A stretch of DNA of 64,000 nt, from contig CAVPFX010000002.1 of NCBI GenBank assembly GCA_963703895.1, forward strand, positions 434,001 to 498,000. Reading direction: 5' to 3'. This DNA is from VRUE01 sp963703895 (GTDB lineage Bacteria; Actinomycetota; Thermoleophilia; Solirubrobacterales; 70-9). Positions 51,070 to 59,322 of the stretch are shown one piece after another. The notes under the pieces were generated by a model. It was given only the letters and a program-made list of their open reading frames with translations. It made no database searches and was not told the origin of the DNA. How positions within the stretch are numbered: position 1 is the first letter of the stretch; each line of letters opens with the position of its first letter. Position numbers and translations under genes: made by a program.

Positions 51070-54000
51070 GTGCACAAAGAGAAATGGAATAGTTGTAGGA
51101 CGTTGAGCTCAGTCTTGGTGGCTACGCTGGCGATCGCACTCGTGTTCGCGATGGCCTCGGCCGGCACGGCAAGGGCGAGTTCGACCGCGGTGACCCTTGG
51201 TTCTGCGAATGCCATCGTGAGCAGTGGCTCGCCGGTGACGATGAGTTTCCCGCTCGAACGTGCCGGCGACCTCGGCTTCGACACCTGGCTGCGCTACGAA
51301 ACCGAAAACGGGACGGCTGTGGCCGCCAGCGACTACGTGGCCGCGAGCGGGTCCCTGAGAGTGCCCGCTGGCTCGAGCGCGGAAAGCGTCCCTGTGCAGG
51401 CCGTCGGCAACTCAAGCTTTTCGCCAGACAAGCAGTTCACGCTGAGGCTGCTCTCCGCCACCGGTATCGGCCCGACTCCGAGCTTTGCCGAACGGGCGAA
51501 ATTCGATGCCGGTGGCACCTTTGCGGGAAGGGCAAAGATCGCAGACATAAACGGTGACGGCAGGCCGGACCTGATCGTCCCCAACAGAACCACCGTCTCC
51601 GTGCTCCTGAATACGACGGACCCGGGGACATCGACGCCAAGCCTCGCTCCTCCAGAGAGCTTCGCTGTCGGCCGTGATGCCGAAGTGGCAGCCCCCATCG
51701 ACCTCAACGGCGACGGCCTCCCCGATCTGGTCGTGACCAATGAGGCAGAAGACGATTTCTCCGTCCTACTCAACAACACAACTCCTGGGGCCTCGACGCC
51801 GAGCTTCTTATCCCAGCAGATCTTCGCCGCAGGAAGGGGTCCGAGGTTGCCCGTCCTCGAAGACGTCAATGGCGACGGTCGGCCCGACCTGATTCTCGTC
51901 AACGATCAGTTTGACGAACAGGCGATCTCGGTCTTCTTCAACGCCACCCTCCCGGGGGCGTCGACTGCGAGCTTCCAGCCTCGTCAATACTTCGAAATCT
52001 TCGCTCCCGGGTTCGTACTACCGGCGGATGTCAACGGCGACGGGCGTTCGGACCTGATCGTTTCCAGTCAGGCGGGGGCCAACGAGGTATTGGTCTTTCT
52101 CAACACCACTCCGCCCGGTTCGTCGGACCTTAGTATCGGCGCGGAAGGCGGATTCCCGGTCGGCGAAACTCCGAATGTGGTCAGGGCGGCAGACGTGAAC
52201 GGCGACGGCCGGCCCGACCTGGTCGTCTCCAACTACGAAAGCAACTCTGTCTCGGTCCTGCTCAATGGCACGGCTCCGGGCGCCTCGGTGCCGAGCTTCG
52301 CCTCCCAGCGAAGCTTCGCCGTAGGCACCAGCCCTCGCTCCCTCCAGGCAGTCGACTTGAACGGCGACGGGCTGATCGACGTGGTCGCCGCCAGCGTCGG
52401 CAATCACACGGCCTCGGTCCTGCTCAACACCACCGCTCCCGGGTCCTCGACCCCGAGCTTCGATCCTCAGACGCTTCAGACGGAACCCGTTCCATTTGGA
52501 GTCGTCACCGCGGACCTCAACGGCGATGGGCGCCAGGATTTGATCTACACGCGCGAAACGATGGACAAGCTCTTGGTGTCGCTGAACACCACTGGCACCC
52601 CCACCGCGGCTGCGCCGAGCCTGGCCGCTCAGCAGCAGTCAGCCGCCGGTGAACGCCCGAGCGCCGTGACGACCGCCGACCTCAACGGCGACGGCAAGCC
52701 CGACCTCCTGGTCGCCAACGAAGGAGCGGACACGGCCTCGGTCCTGCTGAACACCACCGCTCCCGGCGCCTCGACCCCGAGCTTCGCGACGCAGCAGAGC
52801 TTTGCCGCCGGTGAACGCCCGAGCGCCGTGACGACCGCCGACCTCAACGGCGACGGCAAGCCCGACCTCCTGGTCGCCAACGAAGGAGCGGACACGGCCT
52901 CGGTCCTGCTGAACACCACCGCTCCCGGCGCCTCGACCCCGAGCTTCGCGACGCAGCAGAGCTTTGCCGCCGGTGAACGCCCGAGCGCCGTGACGACCGC
53001 CGACCTCAACGGCGACGGCAAGCCCGACCTCCTGGTCGCCAACGAAGGAGCGGACACGGCCTCGGTCCTGCTGAACACCACCGCTCCCGGCGCCTCGACC
53101 CCGAGCTTCGCGACGCAGCAGAGCTTTGCCGCCGGTGAACGCCCGAGCGCCGTGACGACCGCCGACCTCAACGGCGACGGCAAGCCCGACCTCCTGGTCG
53201 CCAACGAAGGAGCGGACACGGCCTCGGTCCTGCTGAACACCACCGCTCCCGGCGCCTCGACCCCGAGCTTCGCGACGCAGCAGAGCTTTGCCGCCGGTGA
53301 ACGCCCGAGCGCCGTGACGACCGCCGACCTCAACGGCGACGGCAAGCCCGACCTCCTGGTCGCCAACGAAGGAGCGGACACGGCCTCGGTCCTGCTGAAC
53401 ACCACCGCTCCCGGCGCCTCGACCCCGAGCTTCGCGACGCAGCAGAGCTTTGCCGCCGGGGAACGCCCGAGCGCCGTGACGACCGCCGACCTCAACGGCG
53501 ACGGCAAGCCCGACCTCCTGGTCGCCAACGAAGGAGCGGACACGGCCTCGGTCCTGCTGAACACCACCGCTCCCGGCGCCTCGACCCCGAGCTTCGCGAC
53601 GCAGCAGAGCTTTGCCGCCGGTGAACGCCCGAGCGCCGTGACGACCGCCGACCTCAACGGCGACGGGGCCTCTGATGTCGTCACCGCCGACGGCGGTGAC
53701 GACGAGATCTCGGCTTTGCTCGACACCCAGTACGCCGTTATCGTCGGCCCCACCAGCGCGACAGGCACGATCCATTACGCGATTCCGCAAGCCATGCTCA
53801 GCTCCGGGCAGCTTGCCTTCGGCGGGCAGGTTCTCGGTAGCGGCGCGACCAAGACGTTTACCGTCTCGAACATCGGCGGCGCGAACCTGGTGATCGAAGA
53901 CATCGCGATCAGCGGCTCCAGCACAGCCGAGTTTGGTCAGGCAAGCACCTGCCCACCGACACTTGAACCGGGTTCGAGTTGCTCGATCGGCGTTACCTTC

Positions 54001-54675
54001 GCACCGAACGCCGCAGGGCCGGCGAGCGCAGCGCTAATGATTGCCAGCAATACCTCGAGCAGCCCCGACATGGTGGCCCTTTCGGGCCTCGGCGTTACTC
54101 CTACGCCCTCGTCTAGCTCGCCTCACAGACTGATCGTCAAGCTCGAGGGCGGGGGAAGGGGTAGCGTCGCCGGCGCCGCTGGAGCGATTTCCTGTCCGAC
54201 CCGCTGTTCTCACGCCTTCACCGACGGCACGCAAGTGACCCTGACCGCGACGCCTGCCTCGGGCTCAACCTTCGCCGGCTGGTCGGGGGGCGACTGCCAC
54301 ACCCGTTCCTGTCGGGTGACGGTCGGTTCCGACTCGACGCTGAGCGCGAGCTTTGCGAAGGTCCCGTCAGCCGGCGCCCGATTGCGTATCGACAGAGTGC
54401 AAGAGAGAACGGTCCGTTCCGGCTTGCGAATCGCCGTCCGCGGAGGGATCGCCCTGGGGGCCGGCGGCGCGGTCGCCGTCACGGCCCGGATACACGTCCC
54501 CGGCCGCTGGGTGAGCGTCTCCCGGCGAGTACCGATCGACGAAGGCAGCTGGCACGCGCAGCTCGCTCTTGGTGCCTTCGTCGACCAGAGCTCACCGGTC
54601 TACCTGAGCGCGCGCTTCGGTGGTAGTCCTGGTTTCCGGGGCGGTCGTGCCAAACGCCGCCTCATGCCGCGGTAA
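51070..54675 (+). CDS. Secreted FG-GAP (VCBS) repeat protein with tandemly amplified units
   Basis: 1201 aa. The signal peptide (V-L-V-A-T-L-A-I-A-L-V-F-A-M-A) ends near A-R-A-S-S. A Calx-beta-like domain covers ~40-130. FG-GAP repeats follow, with Ca2+ loops D-x-N-G-D-G-x-x-D, probably a beta-propeller. Six units of 54 residues are virtually identical (52642-53613), with a partial seventh. The C-terminus has a choice-of-anchor Ig-like domain (S-G-S-S-T-A-E-F ... C-S-I-G-V-T-F), an InlB-B-repeat-like domain (G-W-S-G-G-D-C) and a final beta domain. The GTG start at 51070 is 11 bases after the M4 stop, so co-transcription is likely. Probably an adhesin or surface binding protein. Confidence 0.82.
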   Translation: MHKEKWNSCRTLSSVLVATLAIALVFAMASAGTARASSTAVTLGSANAIVSSGSPVTMSFPLERAGDLGFDTWLRYETENGTAVAASDYVAASGSLRVPAGSSAESVPVQAVGNSSFSPDKQFTLRLLSATGIGPTPSFAERAKFDAGGTFAGRAKIADINGDGRPDLIVPNRTTVSVLLNTTDPGTSTPSLAPPESFAVGRDAEVAAPIDLNGDGLPDLVVTNEAEDDFSVLLNNTTPGASTPSFLSQQIFAAGRGPRLPVLEDVNGDGRPDLILVNDQFDEQAISVFFNATLPGASTASFQPRQYFEIFAPGFVLPADVNGDGRSDLIVSSQAGANEVLVFLNTTPPGSSDLSIGAEGGFPVGETPNVVRAADVNGDGRPDLVVSNYESNSVSVLLNGTAPGASVPSFASQRSFAVGTSPRSLQAVDLNGDGLIDVVAASVGNHTASVLLNTTAPGSSTPSFDPQTLQTEPVPFGVVTADLNGDGRQDLIYTRETMDKLLVSLNTTGTPTAAAPSLAAQQQSAAGERPSAVTTADLNGDGKPDLLVANEGADTASVLLNTTAPGASTPSFATQQSFAAGERPSAVTTADLNGDGKPDLLVANEGADTASVLLNTTAPGASTPSFATQQSFAAGERPSAVTTADLNGDGKPDLLVANEGADTASVLLNTTAPGASTPSFATQQSFAAGERPSAVTTADLNGDGKPDLLVANEGADTASVLLNTTAPGASTPSFATQQSFAAGERPSAVTTADLNGDGKPDLLVANEGADTASVLLNTTAPGASTPSFATQQSFAAGERPSAVTTADLNGDGKPDLLVANEGADTASVLLNTTAPGASTPSFATQQSFAAGERPSAVTTADLNGDGASDVVTADGGDDEISALLDTQYAVIVGPTSATGTIHYAIPQAMLSSGQLAFGGQVLGSGATKTFTVSNIGGANLVIEDIAISGSSTAEFGQASTCPPTLEPGSSCSIGVTFAPNAAGPASAALMIASNTSSSPDMVALSGLGVTPTPSSSSPHRLIVKLEGGGRGSVAGAAGAISCPTRCSHAFTDGTQVTLTATPASGSTFAGWSGGDCHTRSCRVTVGSDSTLSASFAKVPSAGARLRIDRVQERTVRSGLRIAVRGGIALGAGGAVAVTARIHVPGRWVSVSRRVPIDEGSWHAQLALGAFVDQSSPVYLSARFGGSPGFRGGRAKRRLMPR
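52642..53667 (+). repeat. 162-bp tandem repeat, six full copies plus a partial seventh
   Basis: Copies begin at 52642, 52804, 52966, 53128, 53290, 53452 and 53614 with GCCGCCGG(T/G)GAACGCCCG. They appear identical except for a T-to-G change at 53460. The unit keeps the reading frame (54 codons). Confidence 0.92.
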
Positions 54676-54734
54676 ACACCTCCGCTACCGAGAAGTAGGG
54701 AGCCGGTCTTAATAAGAACGACGACCGTCTTGGT

Positions 54735-54778
54735 GACATCGCCGTCATAAGAAGTCCGCCCGCTCTGGCGATGACAGC
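54735..54778 (+). promoter_or_regulatory. Stem-loop element, copy 2 (before the inhibitor-like lipoprotein gene)
   Basis: GACATCGCC (54735-54743) pairs with GGCGATGAC (54767-54775) with one mismatch; the loop again contains TCATAAGAAGTC. The stem differs from copy 1 but still pairs, which hints at selection on structure. It ends 109 bases before the GTG at 54888. Confidence 0.55.
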
Positions 54779-54887
54779 GGCACCAAACGTTGTCAGGCTG
54801 AGCCCTTCGAGGATTCACACAGGGAGGGGCGATGCGTGCCATCCAACGGCGACGAGATTGTCGCCTTCAACCCGGGTTGCGATTCGC

Positions 54888-55409
54888 GTGAAGGCGAGCA
54901 GCGTTGCGATCACCGCTCTCGTAGCCCTTGCGGCATCGCTGGGAGCCACGGCCTGCGGTGCAGCGAGCGAGCCCGCTGGATCTTTTTCCAAAATCGGTCC
55001 ATCTCTCAAATATCGCGTGGAAGGTGGCATCGGGGGCCCGAAGCCCTCTCTGTTGGTTTTTGGGCGGGCACGGGCCATGCTGCAGCTTGGCGGCTGCAGC
55101 CTCGGCTTCGGTTTGCAGCGTCGCCTCTGGAGCAGGCTTCGCGCGGCTCTGAGACGAGCCGACCTCCCGTCTATTTCTGGGGACTACCCACCACCAAGCG
55201 GCACCGCCGACGTGATGACCTACGTCGTTAGTTCCGCCGGAAACGAAGTGCGTATCGCACCCGATCCACAATACGAAGAGGTGCTGGCGCAGATCGAACC
55301 CCTGCTTGCGGCTATAGAGCAGGTGGTTGCCCGGGGCGAGCGGAGACTGCCCACTCGCTGCTCAAGCAATCGCGTGCGCGACAGGGAATCAGTGAGTGGG
55401 GCCCTGTGA
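54888..55409 (+). CDS. Small lipoprotein resembling an M4 peptidase inhibitor (emfourin-like)
   Basis: 173 aa from the GTG at 54888. The signal peptide ends in a relaxed lipobox (G-A-T-A-C23). The mature part begins Y-R-V-E-G-G-I-G-G, has a helix L-W-S-R-L-R-A-A-L-R-R-A-D-L-P, a strand D-V-M-T-Y-V-V and a C-terminal helix I-E-P-L-L-A-A-I-E-Q-V-V, the order I recall for emfourin, the inhibitor of protealysin-type M4 peptidases. The link is strengthened by the M4 gene upstream with the same leader element. It overlaps the next gene's start (GTGA). Similarity is from memory, not computed. Confidence 0.5.
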   Translation: MKASSVAITALVALAASLGATACGAASEPAGSFSKIGPSLKYRVEGGIGGPKPSLLVFGRARAMLQLGGCSLGFGLQRRLWSRLRAALRRADLPSISGDYPPPSGTADVMTYVVSSAGNEVRIAPDPQYEEVLAQIEPLLAAIEQVVARGERRLPTRCSSNRVRDRESVSGAL

Positions 55410-56428
55410 ACCGGCCGACGGCGAGCGCGGGGCAGGCCGAGTTGGGGATGGGGGGGATTCCGCTGGCGCCTTCCCCGCGCGCGCACGAGGCTTCCGCGGC
55501 AAGCGGTCACCACGTGCCGCCGCTCGATCGCCCCGATGAAGGCATCACCCCAACACTCCTCCTGTCCGAAATGCACGAGCGGGTGGAGCAGGCCCTCGAG
55601 GAGGTCGACTTTCGGGTGCCGGCCGGTGCCGAGCGCTTGGCCGAGGCCGCGCGCTACTCGCTCCTCGGCGGCGGCAAGCGCGTGCGACCGATTCTGGTCA
55701 TGGCCTCCGCCCAAGCACTCGGCATCCCGGTCGATCGGGTGATGCCTACCGCCTGCGCGATTGAGCTGCTGCACACGAACTCGCTGATCGTCGATGACCT
55801 GCCGGCGATGGACAACCACACCAAGCGGCGCGGCAGGCCGACCTTGCACCGACTTTATGGCGACGATGTCGCGATTCTTGCCGGTTGCGCGTTGCTGAGC
55901 GAGTCCCAGCGGCTAATCCTCGAAGACCAGCCGGGTCCCGCAGAGCTGCGCAATCGCGTGCTCGGAGCGGTGCTCGAAGCGACCGGTACCCCGGGGATGG
56001 TCTCCGGACAATATCTCGACGTGACGGGTTATCGACCGCGCGATCGTGATGACCTCGAACGGATGCAGATGCTGAAGACAGGGTGCCTGCTCGTCGCCTG
56101 TGTTCGCTGCGGCGCCCTGCTGGCCAGCGACCGGACCGACCCCGCGTTGGACCGCTTCGCTGCCAGTCTCGGTTCTCTCTTCCAGGTAGTCGACGACATC
56201 CTCGACGAGACAGGCAAGGCTCGCTGGCTGGGGAAGATCCCTGGCAGCGACCGACGTGCGGGGAAGCTAACGCACGTCACCATGTTCGGTCTCCGATCAG
56301 CGAGAGAGAGGGCGAAGGAGCTGCATGCGCGGTGCCTTATGTCTTTGGACGAGATCGCCGCGGACGTGCCTGGACCGACTGGACCCCTGCGCGAAATAGC
56401 CGACATGGTGCACCGGCGGGACAAGTAG
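55406..56428 (+). CDS. Trans-isoprenyl diphosphate synthase (geranylgeranyl/farnesyl type)
   Basis: 340 aa. All family motifs are present: G-G-G-K-R-V-R-P (88-95), the first Asp-rich motif D130-D131-L-P-A-M-D136, G-Q-Y-L-D (201-205), K224-T and the second Asp motif D263-D264-I-L-D267. Residues upstream of the first Asp motif are L-L-H-T-N-S-L-I-V, so the chain-length position is not bulky and a C20 product is plausible. The first ~45 residues are Pro/Ala-rich and may not be translated if a later start is used; the GTG at 55406 overlaps the lipoprotein stop. The PAP2 gene follows directly. Confidence 0.88.
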   Translation: MNRPTASAGQAELGMGGIPLAPSPRAHEASAASGHHVPPLDRPDEGITPTLLLSEMHERVEQALEEVDFRVPAGAERLAEAARYSLLGGGKRVRPILVMASAQALGIPVDRVMPTACAIELLHTNSLIVDDLPAMDNHTKRRGRPTLHRLYGDDVAILAGCALLSESQRLILEDQPGPAELRNRVLGAVLEATGTPGMVSGQYLDVTGYRPRDRDDLERMQMLKTGCLLVACVRCGALLASDRTDPALDRFAASLGSLFQVVDDILDETGKARWLGKIPGSDRRAGKLTHVTMFGLRSARERAKELHARCLMSLDEIAADVPGPTGPLREIADMVHRRDK

Positions 56429-57103
56429 ATGGCTGTCGCCGCTCGGCAATCGTGGATGCTGCGAATGTCCACCCGACTGTGGTGGGTTCCGGTCGTGCTG
56501 ATCGGGCTGCTTATTGATCGTGGATCACGCGTGCGGTGGCTTCTGACGCCCGGCATCGCGGTGGTGGCCGCGTCTGCCTCGACGGCTGGCAAGCTCATGA
56601 TTCGCCGCCCCCGCCCGGGTGCTTCCACGCGGGTCGCCCCGCCCGGCCGACTTGGTGCAGCGGGATTTCCAAGCACGCACGCCACTTGCGCTTTCGCGAT
56701 CGCGGGTTGGCAGCGACGCTCGCGGCACCGCCGGTGGCTACATCTGGCCGCAATAGGGATCGGCTATCTGAGGGTCCACCGTCGTGCTCACTATTCCCGC
56801 GATGTGGTGGCGGGGGCAATCCTGGGCTACGTCATTGCCTGGCAAGTCGAAGGTGTCTGGTCAAGGTTCGTCACTCTACGTCCACCTCGCCCGGGAAAAC
56901 ACGCCGGCAGCCCTCATGGCGCGTCCGCGCCTGCACCACGGTCCGTGGATACGCTCGCGTCGCGGAATCGCTCGCTGCCCTACAGCGACCGCATCGTTGT
57001 GCCGGGTGGCCATCAGGGGTCGTTTCGGCCTTCGGGGTCGCGCAACGGCGTATTTCCCCTCCCGGTAGGCGGGGCAAAGGGCTCTGCTCTGGAGGTCAGG
57101 TAA
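56429..57103 (+). CDS. PAP2 superfamily phosphatase
   Basis: 224 aa, with the ATG directly after the synthase TAG. The phosphatase motifs are K-L-M-I-R-R-P-R-P, G-F-P-S-T-H-A (PSTH in place of PSGH) and R-V-H-R-R-A-H-Y-S-R-D-V-V-A-G. Four or five membrane segments surround them. Such enzymes dephosphorylate prenyl diphosphates or lipid phosphates on the outer membrane face. Next to a prenyl synthase, a prenyl diphosphate phosphatase role is likely. The last ~60 residues are low-complexity and basic. Confidence 0.82.
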   Translation: MAVAARQSWMLRMSTRLWWVPVVLIGLLIDRGSRVRWLLTPGIAVVAASASTAGKLMIRRPRPGASTRVAPPGRLGAAGFPSTHATCAFAIAGWQRRSRHRRWLHLAAIGIGYLRVHRRAHYSRDVVAGAILGYVIAWQVEGVWSRFVTLRPPRPGKHAGSPHGASAPAPRSVDTLASRNRSLPYSDRIVVPGGHQGSFRPSGSRNGVFPLPVGGAKGSALEVR

Positions 57104-57719
57104 GTGGAGATCGCCCTCGGACCGCAGTTGTGGGTTGACTGGTTCGGCACCGATCCTGAGCCGGGATCGGAGATCGTTCCGCCGGTCGAAGACGATCCGC
57201 TCGGTCGCCCTAACGGCGGGATCTGGACCTCGACGCTCATTGACGGTAGCTCTGCCTACGTTGAGCGGATGCGCACCGTGCTGCCACCTGAACTGTGCGA
57301 GTGGCATGATCGTGCCGCCTGGGTGCTGGAGCCCGAGCCGGCGGAACTCTTCGTGATCGAGGACCGTCTCGCCGAGGCTGACTTTGTGCTCCACGCGCCG
57401 GACCTGTTCGGGGACAACCGGGTCTGGCAGGAAATGGCAACCCGCTTTACAGGCGCCCACATGACGGCCAATGGCGCGCTTTCCTTCTGGCGCCAGCCCG
57501 CACCCTCGGAGCCTCGCTGGCTCGAGCGCATGGGAAGCTCTAGAGGTCTTGAAGGAGATGGGCTACGGCACCCCGCTCGACTGGTGGGAGGCGGAGAGCA
57601 CCATCTGGTTCGCTTGGCACTTCGTTGCTAAGGAGAGGATCGACGACCTCGCTGTGCCCGAGATACCGCGGGTGCCGCGCGGTCATTGGAATCCCGAGGA
57701 ACTGCCGGCGCTCAGATGA
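57104..57719 (+). pseudogene. Unknown protein, probably one gene with a frameshift
   Basis: The GTG at 57104 follows the PAP2 stop directly. The first frame is coherent to about residue 143 (P-R-W-L-E-R), then the sensible sequence moves by +1 near 57530 into W-E-A-L-E-V-L-K-E-M-G-Y and reads to the stop at 57717-57719 (H-W-N-P-E-E-L-P-A-L-R). Repaired length is about 204 aa. It is Trp- and acid-rich with no recognised motif. Two overlapping genes remain a possibility. Confidence 0.45.
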
Positions 57720-57913
57720 CCGTGGTCTCAGGTCCTCGGCTGCGACCCTTCGAGTCTTTGGCACGGCTGGCGCAGTATTTTGCCAGGACTCACGTGTCGA
57801 CCCGAGCCACAAGCGGGGAACGAACGCGGTTCTGGTTCTCTCTCACGGCATCCGGGTTCGCTGCCCGCGCGGCTCTCGTGGGCTCCTCGAACTGCACCAG
57901 CGCGGAGCTATAG
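57716..57913 (+). CDS. Small hypothetical protein
   Basis: 65 aa starting in an ATGA overlap with the preceding stop. It has an amphipathic helix (F-E-S-L-A-R-L-A-Q-Y-F-A) and a serine/threonine-rich tail. Support is only the overlap and the reading length. Confidence 0.3.
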   Translation: MTVVSGPRLRPFESLARLAQYFARTHVSTRATSGERTRFWFSLTASGFAARAALVGSSNCTSAEL

Positions 57914-57969
57914 AAAGGCTTAGGCTCGCTGCCGACATAGAGAGGTAGGGCGAGGGGCCGGTGCCATCC

Positions 57970-57999
57970 AAGAGGCGGCCGGTCTCCATACCGCCTCTT
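57970..57999. terminator. Inverted repeat between convergent genes, probable terminator
   Basis: AAGAGGCGG (57970-57978) and CCGCCTCTT (57991-57999) form a perfect 9-bp stem with a 12-nt loop, between the plus-strand operon and the minus-strand HNH-GHKL gene. Confidence 0.45.
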
Positions 58000-58071
58000 A
58001 TCGGGCGCAGATGTGCCGCGGTTTGATGGAGGAGTTCGGCAATGTCGCCTCTTTGTTGAGGACATCCGAGC

Positions 58072-59109
58072 TCACCGGGCTAGTCGACGAAGCGGACATT
58101 GGGCGCTCGAAGAGCGATCACCTCGGTTAGCGGGCTCCCCTCGGGCACGCCGTGCACAACCAGCCGCTGCGAGGAGAGGCTCGGGTAGAAGCTCCCTCAG
58201 CAAAGCCATCCAGGGGCTGATGCTCCAACCTGCTGGGTGATACAGGTGGAGCTCGTCGCATCCGTCGAGGCGGGCCAGCTCCTCTTCGGCAAGCTCGCGG
58301 ATCGACCCGCGGCGTGCCTCCTCGAGGCGCACCGTGCAGGGGAGGTCTCTCCCCATCGTCGCGACCTCGTCGACCACCACCCAATGATTTCGCCCCTCGC
58401 TTCGCAAGGGACGTTGCGTGAAGCTACCGCCGACGCGCTCTTCGAAGTACGCCAAGGCCAAGCCACCCTTTGGGCTCATTCGCAGCAATTCGAACTCGAA
58501 CGGCGGCCCCGAGTCGCTGAGCGTGACGGTCCCTGCGGTAGTGGCGATTTGCACTGAGTCGACCCCACCATGCTGGAAAGAGTTCAGAACCAACTCGGTT
58601 AGAAGGAGCCTAACCGCCTCGAATGATCGCCCCCAGGCGCGAGCCGCCCCGACGTCGTCGAGAAAGGAGAGCACATCGTCTCCGGCTCGCTCCTCGGAGC
58701 AGAGAACGCGCTCAAAGGGAACTAGCCGGCGGTTGTCCGAGCCTGCCACGGCCGCCTCGGGTCGACCCCTTACTTCGTCGGCGAAGACTTCGGCCTCTCG
58801 GCGCCAGCCTTCGAGCAGCTCCACCGTGTAGCGCTCTTCGTCATCGATCGCCTTGGCGTCGATGCCGCAAAGCCAGATCCCATTGGAGCGGGCTCGGCGT
58901 TCCTCCGGCGTCTGCGCCGGGTCGTAACGAGTCCCGCCCTCTGAAGCTGCCCTTATATGGGCGGCCTCGCCGGCGTTCGACGCACCCGAACTCCGACTCT
59001 CCGATGGTCCCGAGGTCGGCGCTCGACAGCCAGGACGCGAACAGCGATGGCCCACCCGCGCGGCAAGTTGGTCTTTGACCGCCTTGGTAAACCCATCCCG
59101 CCCCGACAT
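58072..59109 (-). CDS. HNH-like domain fused to a GHKL (histidine kinase-type) ATPase
   Basis: 345 aa; the ATG at 59109 has GGAGG five bases upstream. The N-terminal ~110 residues match an HNH-like module found at the front of assorted defence-type proteins: C23-S-R-P-G-C28, E-A-A-H51-I-R-A-A-S-x-G-G-x-R-Y-D-P, then G-I-W-L-C81. The second Cys of that usual LCxxC is Asp84 here, so the zinc site is incomplete. Residues ~165-290 form a GHKL ATPase: N-box E172-L-V-L-N176-S-F-Q-H180-G and G1 box D199-S-G201. There is no receiver, dimerisation or membrane domain. Possibly a defence or stress protein; the function is unknown. Confidence 0.68.
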   Translation of the reverse strand: MSGRDGFTKAVKDQLAARVGHRCSRPGCRAPTSGPSESRSSGASNAGEAAHIRAASEGGTRYDPAQTPEERRARSNGIWLCGIDAKAIDDEERYTVELLEGWRREAEVFADEVRGRPEAAVAGSDNRRLVPFERVLCSEERAGDDVLSFLDDVGAARAWGRSFEAVRLLLTELVLNSFQHGGVDSVQIATTAGTVTLSDSGPPFEFELLRMSPKGGLALAYFEERVGGSFTQRPLRSEGRNHWVVVDEVATMGRDLPCTVRLEEARRGSIRELAEEELARLDGCDELHLYHPAGWSISPWMALLRELLPEPLLAAAGCARRARGEPANRGDRSSSAQCPLRRLAR

Positions 59110-59322
59110 ATTCACCTCCGATCCTCAGCTCGAGCAATGCCGATACTAATTTGACGAGGGCGCGGTGACCGGGTCGGGACGAGCTGGCGTGAGGCAGCGG
59201 GCAGGTTATCGGGCGTTGGGTGATCGACCCGGCCGCCTTTCCAGCGGAATGATGGGCCACTGGAACCCGATTAAAGTTCTGTAAGCCGGGTAAACATCCG
59301 AGTATTCGGAGCCTCCGATCCG

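Noticed and set aside
52642..53667. CRISPR-like array
   Set aside because: Units are contiguous, protein-coding and 162 bp long, with no short repeat/spacer alternation and no cas genes in the window.
52629..53790. Two long minus-strand open frames of about 380 codons
   Set aside because: They are antisense images of the 162-bp tandem repeat, whose unit length is a multiple of three and so keeps all frames open.
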